This document shows, one piece after another, positions 8,011 through 16,360 of a stretch of DNA of 64,000 bases. A program made the translations under genes and the position numbers. Source of the DNA: Phycisphaerales bacterium (GTDB lineage Bacteria > Planctomycetota > Phycisphaerae > UBA1845); the NCBI GenBank assembly GCA_020639115.1, contig JACKHG010000005.1:186001-250000 (forward strand), given 5' to 3'. Numbering within the stretch: position 1 is the first letter of the stretch; the number at the start of each line of letters is the position of its first letter. The notes beneath the pieces are model-generated. The model made no database searches. It was given only the letters and a program-made list of their open reading frames with translations, and had not been told where the DNA came from.

Positions 8011-9518
8011 CCTCGAGCCGCGGCATCGTGTATCTCGTCGGCGCCGGGCCCGGTGCCCCCGATCTGATCACCCTTCGCGGCTCAGCCGCTCTGCGCCGCG
8101 CGGACGTCGTCGTCTACGACCGACTGGTGGATGCGCGGCTGCTCGACCTCGCGCCTGCTCAAGCCGAACGCATCGATGCCGGCAAGGCCCCCGGCGCCCA
8201 CACGCTCACACAGGACGATATCAACGCCTGCCTCGTCGCCAGGGCTCAATCGGGAAAAACAGTAGTCCGCCTGAAAGGCGGCGACCCGTTTGTCTTCGGG
8301 CGTGGCAGCGAGGAACTGGCAGCCTGCCGGGCCGCCGGTGTCGCGTGCATCGTCGTACCAGGCGTGACAAGTGCCGTGGCGGGTCCGGGCGCGGCTGGCA
8401 TCCCTGTAACTAACCGCGGCGTGGCCCGATCGGTCGGGATTATTACAGCAGAAGGAGGCGCGGATCAGGAAGCCGTCGCGCATGACTACGCGGCGCTGGC
8501 CCGGCTGGACACGCTGGTTGTGCTGATGGGCCGCAGCGCGCTGGCTGCATGGACGCGCCGGCTGATCGAAGCTGGCAAGGATCGCAACACGCCGGTCGCC
8601 TGCATTGCATCAGCCACCACCTCACGACAACGCGCAGTCGTGGGGAGCCTGGGCGACATTGCCGCCGTCGCAGAGAAAGCGGACATCACCGCTCCGATGG
8701 TCACGGTTGTCGGGGAAGTCGCGCGCGGCGCCGACCTGGAGACCGTGCATCACCTGCTCCCGCTGGCCGGACGACGCGTCGTGCTCACCGCGGCCACCGA
8801 TACCAGTCGCCGATTCGCAGATGTGCTGATCGAGCGTGGCGCGCTGGTCACCACGTGCCCGCTGATTCGCATCGTCTACCCGCCCGCGAGCCCGCAGTTA
8901 CGCGCCGCCGTGCAGCGCCTCACCCGTTACGCGTGGGTGGTTTTCACGTCGCGACACGGGGTCCAGGCGTTCTTCAGCGCCCTTCGCGCCGCTCATCTCG
9001 ACGCGCGGGCGCTCGCGCGTTGCCGGGTGGCTGCCGTGGGCGATGCGACCGCGCACGCCCTGCGGCATTGGGGCGTCTGGCCGGAGCTTGTTCCGGCAGT
9101 GCACACCGCCGAGGGACTGGCTGACGCCCTGAGCGGTTGGGTGAACCAGGAACGCGTGTTGTATCCGCGATCAAGCCTTGCGCGCGACACGCTCGTGAGG
9201 CTGCTGCGCGACGCCGGCGCCGAGGTGGATGACATCGTGGCGTATCGAACGGAGGCCACCGCGATCGATTCGCGGATGGGGGCGATCCTCGCCGAGCCGC
9301 GTGCAACCGTATTGCTGGCGAGTCCCTCGGCTGCACGCGTGCTGGCCCGCAGCCATCAGTCCACGGACGCCACGACGATTGCGGCGATCGGTCCCGTCAC
9401 GGCTGACGCAGCCCGGCAGGCCGGCCTGCGCGTCGACGTCGTCGCGCCGTCGCCGTTGCCACGCCACGTGGCTGACGCCCTCGAGGATTACTGGGCTCGC
9501 GCCGAGGTGACCCTATGA
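8007..9518 (+). CDS. cobA/hemD: Uroporphyrinogen-III C-methyltransferase fused to uroporphyrinogen-III synthase (CobA-HemD)
   Basis: A 503-residue bifunctional protein. Residues 1-245 are the SAM-dependent methyltransferase (VYLVGAGPGAPDLITLRG, then RLKGGDPFVFGRGSEE and VPGVTSAVAGP) that turns uroporphyrinogen III into precorrin-2. Residues ~255-500 match the weakly conserved HemD fold, with WVVFTSRHGVQAFF, VAAVGDATAHALR and VLYPRSSLARDTL. The fusion ring-closes the HemC product and starts the sirohaem branch. The precorrin-2 dehydrogenase (Met8/SirC/CysG N-terminus) that should follow is not in this window. Start and stop overlap the neighbours by four bases. Confidence 0.93.
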   Translation: MTSSRGIVYLVGAGPGAPDLITLRGSAALRRADVVVYDRLVDARLLDLAPAQAERIDAGKAPGAHTLTQDDINACLVARAQSGKTVVRLKGGDPFVFGRGSEELAACRAAGVACIVVPGVTSAVAGPGAAGIPVTNRGVARSVGIITAEGGADQEAVAHDYAALARLDTLVVLMGRSALAAWTRRLIEAGKDRNTPVACIASATTSRQRAVVGSLGDIAAVAEKADITAPMVTVVGEVARGADLETVHHLLPLAGRRVVLTAATDTSRRFADVLIERGALVTTCPLIRIVYPPASPQLRAAVQRLTRYAWVVFTSRHGVQAFFSALRAAHLDARALARCRVAAVGDATAHALRHWGVWPELVPAVHTAEGLADALSGWVNQERVLYPRSSLARDTLVRLLRDAGAEVDDIVAYRTEATAIDSRMGAILAEPRATVLLASPSAARVLARSHQSTDATTIAAIGPVTADAARQAGLRVDVVAPSPLPRHVADALEDYWARAEVTL

Positions 9519-10495
9519 ACGAATTCCCAAAACGCCGCATGCGCCGGCTGCGGCGCACACCCGCGCTTCGCAAGCTCGTTCGCGAAACGGAGCTTGCGCC
9601 CGCGCACCTGATTCAGCCGCTGTTCGTCGTGGAGGACGACCGTGCCGCCGGGCCGATCGCGGCGATGCCGGGCGTTGCGCGCTTGACGCTCGACGGCCTG
9701 CCGGCGCGCATCGAGCAGATTCGCGCCGCCGGCGTGCCCGCCGTTCTGCTCTTCGGTATTCCTGCAACGAAGAGCCCGGCGGCGGATGCCGCGCGCCGCG
9801 CGGACGGCATCGTCCCGCGCGCCGTGCGCGCCTGCCGCGACGCCGCGGACGACCTCGCGATCATCACCGACGTATGCGTGTGCAGCTACACCGACCATGG
9901 ACACTGCGGTGTCGTGACCGACGGTGCGGTGGACAACGATGCCTCGCTCGGCATCCTCGCCGAGATGGCGGTCAGCCATGCGCGGGCCGGCGCGGACCTC
10001 GTAGCCCCGAGCGCCATGATGGATGGGCAGGTGGCTGCACTCCGCGGCGCGCTCGACGCCGCCGGATTTGCAGAAACCGGTATCCTCTCCTACGCGGTGA
10101 AGTACGCGTCGTCGTTCTACGGACCGTTTCGCGAGGCCGCCGACAGCACGCCGGGATTCGGCGATCGCCGCGCCTACCAGATGGACCCGGCCAATGCCCG
10201 CGAGGCACTCGCCGAGGCCGAACTCGACGTGGCGGAGGGCGCGGACGCCCTGATGGTCAAACCCGCCCTGCCCTACCTCGACGTGGTCGCCGCGGTCAGA
10301 CAGCGTTTTCCCCAGGTGCCCCTGGCGGCCTACCAGGTCAGCGGCGAGTACGCGATGATCGCGGCAGCCGCCGCCAACGGCTGGCTCGACGAACGGCTCG
10401 CGGCGCTCGAAGCGCTCACCGCAATCCGGCGCGCGGGCGCCGACTGGATCATCACCTACTACGCGGACCGCGTCGCCGGCTGGCGCGCAGCGTAA
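9515..10495 (+). CDS. hemB: Delta-aminolevulinic acid dehydratase / porphobilinogen synthase (HemB)
   Basis: A 326-residue enzyme that condenses two 5-aminolevulinate molecules into porphobilinogen. Active-site lysines lie in YAVKYASSFYGPFR (about residue 195) and ALMVKPALPYLD. The cysteine-rich DVCVCSYTDHGHCG marks the zinc-dependent class. The start overlaps the cobA/hemD stop. It is the last gene before a mobile/foreign insertion, although hemL further on belongs to the same pathway. Length is normal for the family. Confidence 0.95.
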   Translation: MNEFPKRRMRRLRRTPALRKLVRETELAPAHLIQPLFVVEDDRAAGPIAAMPGVARLTLDGLPARIEQIRAAGVPAVLLFGIPATKSPAADAARRADGIVPRAVRACRDAADDLAIITDVCVCSYTDHGHCGVVTDGAVDNDASLGILAEMAVSHARAGADLVAPSAMMDGQVAALRGALDAAGFAETGILSYAVKYASSFYGPFREAADSTPGFGDRRAYQMDPANAREALAEAELDVAEGADALMVKPALPYLDVVAAVRQRFPQVPLAAYQVSGEYAMIAAAAANGWLDERLAALEALTAIRRAGADWIITYYADRVAGWRAA

Positions 10496-10624
10496 CACGC
10501 GTGTAGCGGAATCGGCCCATCGGTCAAAGAGCAGCCACGATCGGGCAGTTGTTCACATGTGTTCGACCCTCCCGGTCGATCCCCCCGCTGTTGGCCAGCT
10601 GCTGCTCTTCATCCTCCAGGACTG

Positions 10625-11434
10625 CTACCAAGTCGTCAGCCGTCCCGACGTTGTCGGCGACGCCTGCCGCAATTGCCGGTGTCGTGTCGACAGTCCGAGC
10701 TTCCGCATAAGGTCATGGGCGAAATGGTGCAGGGCGATGGCGTGTTCGTGGTTGATCAGGCGATCGGAGAGCGCCAACGTCAGCCGCCCGAATCGCTCGT
10801 TGAATAGACGCAGGCTGGCGTTCTGCCGCTCTACGTAGTTCGTGCTCAGGTGGTGACCGGCGGGCAATCCGAGTTGCTCGACCTTACATGCGCAGTTGCA
10901 CTTCGTGCAGCGGTAGCGACGTTCTTGGGTGTTGCCCGCTACATCCGGCGTGAAAGTCCCGGTGAACATGGCGAAGTCGGCCTCGACTCCGAACGCGCCC
11001 AGAACTGCACTCGGGTACGCAAAATAGCCATTGCTGGTGAGCCGGACGCGCTTGTCGATCCGCTCGGTAAGGTCGCCAATGAACTCGAAGGCACAGCCTG
11101 CGCTGCGATCGCCCATAAGATTGCTGATCAACATCCTGGAATCGGCATCCAGCCTAACCCACGTCCAGACGCCACCTTCACACGCCTTGCCAGCCAACCG
11201 GCTCTTTCCCTTGGATCCGCCGAATGACCATACTTCATCCACCCGGACGCGCTCTGATCATGATTCTCGGACGATGAGATCGTGCAGGTCGCGGAAGAGG
11301 CTGCACACAACGGCCAGCAGCTGAAGTGCTGTCCGCTCGCACATGCAGCAGACGCGCACGACGCCTTTGATCCCGCTGCCGTTAATCAGGCATTGGGCGA
11401 TCAAGGCCTGCCTGGCGCTGGATGGCTTTCTCAT
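10625..11434 (-). pseudogene. IS1-like DDE transposase, interrupted by an in-frame TGA
   Basis: Read from 11434 down, the first 58 codons (QALIAQCLINGSGIK and onward) match the N-terminal HTH region of planctomycete IS1-type transposases. An in-frame TGA at 11260-11258 follows VRES. The same frame then continues without a shift into VRVDEVWSFGGSKGKS and TWVRLDADSRMLISNLMGDR, and ends with STNYVERQNASLRLF. Homologues usually have a sense codon (often Cys or Lys) at this point, so a single base change most likely created the stop. The C-terminal part could start at the ATG at 11242 but would lack the DNA-binding region. No clear terminal inverted repeats were identified. Probably inactive. Confidence 0.8.
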
Positions 11435-11513
11435 TGCCCTTCTGATGCAGCCACAAGAACAGCCCCCAGTCGATATAAATGTGGCCGCGCAAATGTATCC
11501 ACAGATTGTGTAG

Positions 11514-11569
11514 CTGTAGCTACAGTAATCTACAGGTTGTGTCTTGATTTGCGCCGATTCTGTAGCTAC
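11514..11569. promoter_or_regulatory. Palindromic operator-like sites before the ribbon-helix-helix gene
   Basis: CTGTAGCTACAG at 11514-11525 is a perfect 12-base palindrome. A near copy, CTGTAGCTAC, lies at 11560-11569, ending 10 bases before the ATG at 11579. CTACAGG occurs between them. The region is markedly AT-richer than its surroundings. These are candidate autoregulatory sites for the small DNA-binding protein downstream. Confidence 0.5.
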
Positions 11570-11578
11570 GATTAAGGC

Positions 11579-11791
11579 ATGGGAAGGCCTGCTAAAGACG
11601 AGGCTGACAGGAAGACGAATGTCTTCAGGATTAGGATGACTGATTCTGAACGATTGCTGATTGACGCGGCATCTAATGCAGAAGGGCAGGACACCTCTTC
11701 GTGGGCAAGAGCCGTGCTTATTCGGGCGGCAAAGCGTAGGATGGGTGTACTGACGACGAACTGGAAAGAGTATTCCAAGCAAAAGAAGTAG
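11579..11791 (+). CDS. Small ribbon-helix-helix-like DNA-binding protein
   Basis: A 70-residue basic protein. TNVFRIRMTDSERLLIDAA followed by QDTSSWARAVLIRAAKRR fits the beta-strand/helix/helix pattern of Arc/MetJ/MobC-type ribbon-helix-helix proteins, with the strand FRIRMT and two helices. Such proteins act as dimeric repressors, antitoxins or mobilisation factors. Palindromes just upstream suggest autorepression. Codon use is AT-richer than in the flanking hem genes, consistent with recent acquisition. It may head an operon with the next three genes (spacing 14 bases, then overlaps). The exact role is unknown. Confidence 0.6.
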   Translation: MGRPAKDEADRKTNVFRIRMTDSERLLIDAASNAEGQDTSSWARAVLIRAAKRRMGVLTTNWKEYSKQKK

Positions 11792-11805
11792 CCGGCGACT
11801 GAATA

Positions 11806-12216
11806 ATGCAAAACCGTCAAGAACCAATCTTGCAAGCGCTTATCTTGGCGGACCAAGTATATACGGACGCCGGGACTGGGAAGCGGATAGTCTGCGGAAC
11901 ATTCGACAATTTCTGGATGGAGGAATTTCCGAACAGGTATCCCGTCCCAACGGTGGCATATATCGTATTGACCGATTTGATTGGGCAGGTTGCGCTTTTA
12001 CTTCGATTTGTTGACCTGAAAGACAATCAAGTCTTGATGGAGAGCGCCGCAATTGAACTTGAATCGGATGACCCTCTGCAGGTTCTCAATCTAGCGGTGC
12101 AGATTCCGACGTTTCCACTGCCGCAGCCTGGAGTATATAGTTTTGAGTGCTACGCCAATGAATCGTTAATTGGGTCAATACGGATCATGGCGAAACGGCG
12201 GGAGGCTCAAAAATGA
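11806..12216 (+). CDS. DUF6941-like protein
   Basis: A 136-residue soluble protein resembling the DUF6941 family: ILADQVYTDAGTGKRIVCGTF near the N-terminus, then a VPTVAYIVLTDLIGQVALLLRFVDL beta-rich core, ending with QPGVYSFECYANESLIGSI. The fold suggested by these short alternating strands is a small beta sandwich. The function of the family is not known to me. It overlaps the hicB start (ATGA), so it is co-translated with the HicB-HicA pair, which suggests it belongs to the same unit. Confidence 0.6.
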   Translation: MQNRQEPILQALILADQVYTDAGTGKRIVCGTFDNFWMEEFPNRYPVPTVAYIVLTDLIGQVALLLRFVDLKDNQVLMESAAIELESDDPLQVLNLAVQIPTFPLPQPGVYSFECYANESLIGSIRIMAKRREAQK

Positions 12217-12581
12217 TCGAAATGCAGCCAAACGATGCGATCAGGCTGAGAGACAAGGAAAGCTGGAAAATTGCTGAAGCCGACAGCCCAATAGGCTATC
12301 GATGCGAGATACGCCTAAGGGGAAACGCGCAGAAGGGCTATGTTGGTTACGTTGCCCAACTCGGTTCCGCGGTCAGCCAGGGAGACGACCTTGAATCCGC
12401 GATAAAGAACGTGATTGAGGCATTCCGAGGGTGTGTCGAAACCTATCGCGCAGAGCAAATGGAAATCCCCTGGACGGACCCCAAGGAAAGCAAGGCGAGC
12501 TTTGACGAGGCCGTGCTAAGGGGCTGGGACGACGGCAGCAGGTGCGAGGACTTATCGTATTGGGCTGTCGTTAATGCCTAA
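12213..12581 (+). CDS. hicB: HicB-like antitoxin
   Basis: A 122-residue protein with the HicB partial-RNaseH-like core: YRCEIRLR, then YVGYVAQLGSAVSQGDDLESAIKN and VIEAFRGCVETY. This corresponds to the family's 'YxAxxPxLPGxxSQGxTxEEAxxNIxEAL' pattern. The C-terminal extension (IPWTDPKESK and onward) lacks an obvious HTH. It is encoded before the toxin, the reverse of the classical hicA-hicB order, and overlaps it by eight bases. It is predicted to neutralise HicA by direct binding. Confidence 0.75.
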   Translation: MIEMQPNDAIRLRDKESWKIAEADSPIGYRCEIRLRGNAQKGYVGYVAQLGSAVSQGDDLESAIKNVIEAFRGCVETYRAEQMEIPWTDPKESKASFDEAVLRGWDDGSRCEDLSYWAVVNA

Positions 12582-12795
12582 GCTGCCAGTTCTATCCGGT
12601 TCCGATGCGGTGAGAGCTTTCGCGAAGGCGGGTTTTCGCGAGTCGCGACGGCGTGGAAGCCACGTAATGATGGTGCGGGACGAATGTCCAAACACGCTTT
12701 CTATACCGCAGCACAACGAACTTCGGGCAGGACTCTTGCGTGCTCTTATCCGGAACGCGGAAATGTCAGTCGAGGAGTTTATCGAGCTGATTTGA
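12574..12795 (+). CDS. hicA: HicA-like mRNA interferase toxin
   Basis: A 73-residue protein with the double-stranded-RNA-binding-like HicA fold: VLSGSDAVRAFAKAGFRESR, then the catalytic-His segment RRGSHVMMVRD, then SIPQHNELRAGLLRALI, ending with MSVEEFIELI. HicA toxins cleave mRNA when not bound by HicB. The length is typical. Translation is coupled to hicB. The GSH motif is intact, so the toxin is probably functional. Confidence 0.85.
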   Translation: MPKLPVLSGSDAVRAFAKAGFRESRRRGSHVMMVRDECPNTLSIPQHNELRAGLLRALIRNAEMSVEEFIELI

Positions 12796-12996
12796 ATCAC
12801 CACGCTCCAGGAAATCTACTTTGCCCGCCGTCTGCTCGACGATCCACCGAGCCGGTTCGTTGGGATCGGTAGGACGCATTGTATGACGTCTCGTGCGAGC
12901 GTGCCCGCACAAGGTGAACAACTGCCCACGAGCGTCCTGGGAAAGTTACGTCTAATCTCTCTTGCCTTGGTTCCGCGACGCCATATCGTCCCCTGA

Positions 12997-14271
12997 ATGG
13001 ACCGAAGCGAGGCGAACTTCCAGCGGGCCTGCCGGGTGATGCCCGGCGGCGTGAATTCTCCCGTTCGCGCGTTCCGCGCGGTGGGCGGCACCCCACGCTT
13101 CATCGTGCGCGGGCAGGGTTGCAGGTTCACCGACGCCGACAGCCGCGAATACATCGATTACATCTGCGGATACGGCCCGCTCATCCTCGGCCATAGCCAC
13201 CCGGGCGTACTGGACGCCGTCGCCCGGGCCATACGCGACGGCACCTGCTTCGGAACGCCGACACCCGCGGAAACGACGCTTGCGGAAACCATCGTCGCCC
13301 GCGTTCCCTCGATCGAGATGGTGCGCCTGGTCAACTCCGGAACCGAGGCCGTGATGAGCGCGCTGCGGCTCGCCCGGGCGGCAACCGGACGCGACCGGAT
13401 CATCAAGTTCGCCGGCGGCTATCACGGGCACGCCGACAGCCTGCTGGTCAAAGCCGGGTCGGGAGCAGCTACGCTGGGCGTGCCCGATTCCGCCGGGGTC
13501 ACCGCCGGCGCCGCGGGCGACACGCTCGTCGCGGAGTACAACGACCTGGATCAGGTCACCGACCTCTTGGCAAAACACGAAGGTGCGGTCGCCGCGATCA
13601 TCGTCGAACCGGTCGCCGGCAACATGGGCGTCGTGCCGCCCGACCCGGGCTTTCTGCCGGGGCTGCGCGAACTCGCCCACCAGCACGGCACGCTGCTGAT
13701 CTTCGACGAGGTCATGACCGGCTTTCGCCTCGGGCCAGCCGGCGCCCAGGGGATGTTCAACGTCGAGCCGGATCTCACCATACTGGGGAAAATCATCGGC
13801 GGCGGACTTCCCGTCGGCGCCTATGGCGGACCCGCAAAGCTCATGCGGATGGTCGCGCCTGAAGGCCCCGTCTACCAGGCGGGCACGCTCTCCGGCAACC
13901 CGCTCGCGGTGGCTGCCGGCCTGGCCACACTCACCGAACTGACCGACGACGCGTACCTGCGGCTGGAGTACGCGTCGGCAACGCTCGCCGACGGCATCCG
14001 GGCCGCGCTGGCGGAAACGAACGTGACGGGCTGCGTGCAGCGCGAGGGTTCGATGCTGACCCTCTTCTTCGCACCGGACCGGCTGGCAAATCTGAAGGCA
14101 GTCCAGGCGGCAAACCAAGACCGCTTCGCCGCGTTCTTCACGGCCCTGCTGGGCCACGGCGTCCACCTGCCCCCCAGCGGATACGAGGCGTGGTTCGTCT
14201 CCCTGGCCCATGACGACGCCGCCATCCAGCAGACGCTCGAGGCGGTGTCAGCCGCTCTGCGCAGCCTCTGA
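12997..14271 (+). CDS. hemL: Glutamate-1-semialdehyde 2,1-aminomutase (HemL)
   Basis: A 424-residue PLP enzyme that converts the HemA product into 5-aminolevulinate. The N-terminus SEANFQRACRVMPGGVNSPV is family-typical, followed by VRLVNSGTEAVMSALRLARA and FAGGYHGHADSLLVKAGSG. The LIFDEVMTGFR motif (PLP-pyridine Asp) is present, and Lys265 in LGKIIGGGLPVG is the PLP Schiff-base lysine. It is in the same orientation as hemACDB but separated from them by 2.5 kb of transposase and toxin-antitoxin DNA. It therefore needs its own promoter or read-through. Confidence 0.96.
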   Translation: MDRSEANFQRACRVMPGGVNSPVRAFRAVGGTPRFIVRGQGCRFTDADSREYIDYICGYGPLILGHSHPGVLDAVARAIRDGTCFGTPTPAETTLAETIVARVPSIEMVRLVNSGTEAVMSALRLARAATGRDRIIKFAGGYHGHADSLLVKAGSGAATLGVPDSAGVTAGAAGDTLVAEYNDLDQVTDLLAKHEGAVAAIIVEPVAGNMGVVPPDPGFLPGLRELAHQHGTLLIFDEVMTGFRLGPAGAQGMFNVEPDLTILGKIIGGGLPVGAYGGPAKLMRMVAPEGPVYQAGTLSGNPLAVAAGLATLTELTDDAYLRLEYASATLADGIRAALAETNVTGCVQREGSMLTLFFAPDRLANLKAVQAANQDRFAAFFTALLGHGVHLPPSGYEAWFVSLAHDDAAIQQTLEAVSAALRSL

Positions 14272-14347
14272 TCGGCTTCGCGGTGCAGCGGTGCTGGACG
14301 TCGCCACGAATCTGCCGGCTGCGCCTCGTCGAATTTCGGCCAGCGCG

Positions 14348-14353
14348 TATAAT
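14348..14353 (+). promoter_or_regulatory. Possible -10 element for the peroxiredoxin gene
   Basis: A perfect TATAAT lies 55 bases before the peroxiredoxin ATG. No good -35 match lies 16-18 bases upstream (CTCGTC at best), so a sigma-70 promoter is only a weak call. Confidence 0.35.
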
Positions 14354-14407
14354 CGCGGGAGTAACCGGTAATTTGTACCAATCAACTGTGCAACAGGAGT
14401 CGTTCCC

Positions 14408-15046
14408 ATGGAAGAGTTGGATCAGGAATTCAACACGATCCAGGTAGGTCAACCGGCCCCGGCCTTTGCGGGCATGGCCCTGGTCGGCAAGGAATTCAAA
14501 CAGCTTGCGTACGAACAGGGTGCGCTGACCATCGGCGACAAGAAGACCAGCGGCCACTACACCGTGCTCTTCTTCTACCCGCTGGATTTCACGTTCGTCT
14601 GCCCCACCGAAATCATCGCGTTCAGCGAGCGCGTGGACGAGTTCGAGAAGCTCAACGCGAAGGTGATCGGCTGCTCGGTGGACAGCCACTTCTCCCACCT
14701 GGCTTGGTCGAACACGCCGCGCAAGGAAGGCGGACTCGGCGAGATCCGCTACCCGATCCTCAGCGACATCAAGAAGGAAGTGGCCTGGAACTACGGCGTG
14801 CTGCTCGACGGCGGCGTCGCGGCCCGCGGCCTCTTCGTGATCGACGACAAGGGCATTCTGCAGGCCTACATGGTCAACAACCTGTCGGTCGGCCGCAGCG
14901 TCGACGAGGCCCTGCGCCTGATCCAGGGCTACCAGTACGTGGCCCAGCACGGCGAGGTGTGCCCGGCGGACTGGAAGCCCGGCGCAGCCACGATGAAGGC
15001 CGATCCAAACGGGTCGAAGGAGTATTTCTCCAAGGCCAAGAGCTGA
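14408..15046 (+). CDS. Typical 2-Cys peroxiredoxin (AhpC/TSA family)
   Basis: A 212-residue thiol peroxidase that reduces hydrogen peroxide and organic peroxides in the cytoplasm. The peroxidatic Cys65 is in DFTFVCPTEI, and the resolving Cys185 is in HGEVCPADW. GLFVIDDKGILQAYMVNNLSVGR is the family's C-terminal core. An AGGAG site lies 9 bases before the ATG. A long GC-rich terminator follows 24 bases after the stop, so the gene is probably monocistronic. Neighbouring haem biosynthesis fits an oxidative-stress context, but this is inference. Confidence 0.95.
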   Translation: MEELDQEFNTIQVGQPAPAFAGMALVGKEFKQLAYEQGALTIGDKKTSGHYTVLFFYPLDFTFVCPTEIIAFSERVDEFEKLNAKVIGCSVDSHFSHLAWSNTPRKEGGLGEIRYPILSDIKKEVAWNYGVLLDGGVAARGLFVIDDKGILQAYMVNNLSVGRSVDEALRLIQGYQYVAQHGEVCPADWKPGAATMKADPNGSKEYFSKAKS

Positions 15047-15070
15047 TCCGCGTCCCCGGATAACAACTGA

Positions 15071-15108
15071 GGCGCCGGATGCCGCCATGGGCGCATCCGG
15101 CGCCTTTG
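15071..15108 (+). terminator. Terminator downstream of the peroxiredoxin gene
   Basis: GGCGCCGGATGC at 15071-15082 pairs perfectly with GCATCCGGCGCC at 15093-15104 across a 10-base loop, followed by TTTGT. This is a 12-base-pair stem with a short T tract. It also lies downstream of the convergent GbsR-type regulator and could serve both directions. Confidence 0.75.
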
Positions 15109-15141
15109 TATTGCGCGTTGCGAACTGCTCGTGGGCAGGCC

Positions 15142-15708
15142 TCAGTGGCTGAGGGCCTTGCCGCTCGTTGCGACTTTCATCAGCACAGCCGTGAGCTTGC
15201 GGATCTTGCCGCCGCCCGAGGTGAGGACGGTGTCGAGCAGCGCATTGACGGCATGGATGAACTCGATCATGTCCTTGAGCTTCTCGTCGTAACGCCGCGA
15301 CTCCTCCTGCTTGTCCGGCGGCAGCGCCGCCATCTCGGCGGCGAGATCTTGCCGGCAGCGATCGATCGTCTCGATGATCGGCTCCACCTCGCGGCGCCGC
15401 CGCTCCCGGGTGATCGTCTCGAACATCTGCCATGCGTCCAGATCGCTGACGAAATACTCCTTGCGGTCGCCGCGGAGGTGCGTGCGGCGGATGAGCCCCC
15501 AGTTAACGAGCTGGCGGAGGTTCATGCTGGCGTTGCCGCGGGAGACCTGGAGGTGCTCCATGATGTCGTCGGTGCAGTAGGGATCGCCGGTGAGGAAGAG
15601 GAGGGCGTGGATCTCCGCCATGGTGCGACTGATGCCCCAGGTCGCGCCCATTTCGCCCCAGCGGCGGATGAAAAGGTTGCGGGTGCGCGCGAGCGCGTCT
15701 TCAGGCAT
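15142..15708 (-). CDS. GbsR/MarR-family transcriptional regulator
   Basis: About 188 residues. RTRNLFIRRWGEMGATWG and ISRTMAEIHALLFLTGDP precede a winged-helix DNA-binding domain (DDIMEHLQVSRGNASMNLRQL, wing RRTHLRGDRKEYF). A long, charged C-terminal helix region follows (about residues 100-165), as in GbsR-like regulators of osmoprotectant genes. The ATG at 15708 is preferred over the one at 15723 because AAAGGA overlaps the upstream ATG and is correctly spaced for the second. The regulator is convergent with the peroxiredoxin gene. Its target is unknown. Confidence 0.85.
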   Translation of the reverse strand: MPEDALARTRNLFIRRWGEMGATWGISRTMAEIHALLFLTGDPYCTDDIMEHLQVSRGNASMNLRQLVNWGLIRRTHLRGDRKEYFVSDLDAWQMFETITRERRRREVEPIIETIDRCRQDLAAEMAALPPDKQEESRRYDEKLKDMIEFIHAVNALLDTVLTSGGGKIRKLTAVLMKVATSGKALSH

Positions 15709-15946
15709 GGCAGGTCCTTTCATAAGTATCTGAAAGAACTATACCACGCCGATTATACGGGAGCAAGTGAATCAGCCCGCGTTTCAGGGGCCGAAAACCA
15801 GCTTTCAAGTCGCAGGCAGTTCGTGGAAAAAAAGGTTCCCAGGCGAGGGATGCTCGGGGAGAGCACCCCAGGCCTGGGAGGGAGAGAGAGAGCGCTATGT
15901 TGTCTCGACCGGCCCGATGAACTGCCGGTGAGCCATTCGCAAACGA

Positions 15947-16360
15947 TCAGTTGCTCGCCGCCTCATGCTCCGGACGCAATCGCGCCGCGGCTTCCACGGC
16001 GCTCGCGTGACGGTCAGTCTCCGCGTGACGCTCGACCTGCAGGTTGGCGACCGGAACGATCAGCGGCGTGTGGATCCCGTCGACCTCGACAATCGCGAAG
16101 TGGTCGCGGGCGGTACCCCCATCGCTGAAGTAAAGCACGCGTCCGCGCACCCTCAACTCCGGCCCGGCGTGCTGCATGACTTCGCCCGCGTGCGGACAAA
16201 GCACATCGCCGATGGCGAACGCCGCCACGGTACCGGGTTGGATCGATGGATGCACGTACGAATCACTCCGCAAACGGTAATTTAACGTAGGTGCAATAAG
16301 CACGTCGCGTGCCAAAACGAAGTGCGATCGTGAAGGCGCATAAAACCGACGCTGAGACAC
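15947..16360 (-). CDS. Hypothetical protein
   Basis: A 137-residue frame with protein-like composition in its middle: IQPGTVAAFAIGDVLCPH, VRGRVLYFSDGG and TARDHFAIVEVDGIHTPLIV. These strands suggest a small beta-barrel-like domain. No family was recognised and there is no signal peptide. The N-terminal 30 residues are less convincing, so translation may start further in. It lies between the GbsR-like regulator and the sigma-54 activator, on the same strand as both. Confidence 0.45.
   Translation of the reverse strand: MSQRRFYAPSRSHFVLARDVLIAPTLNYRLRSDSYVHPSIQPGTVAAFAIGDVLCPHAGEVMQHAGPELRVRGRVLYFSDGGTARDHFAIVEVDGIHTPLIVPVANLQVERHAETDRHASAVEAAARLRPEHEAASN

Noticed and set aside
11258..11260. 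Selenocysteine or programmed read-through at the transposase TGA
   Set aside because: There is no SECIS-like hairpin immediately downstream that I can see, and IS1-type transposases are not selenoproteins. A simple nonsense mutation is more economical.
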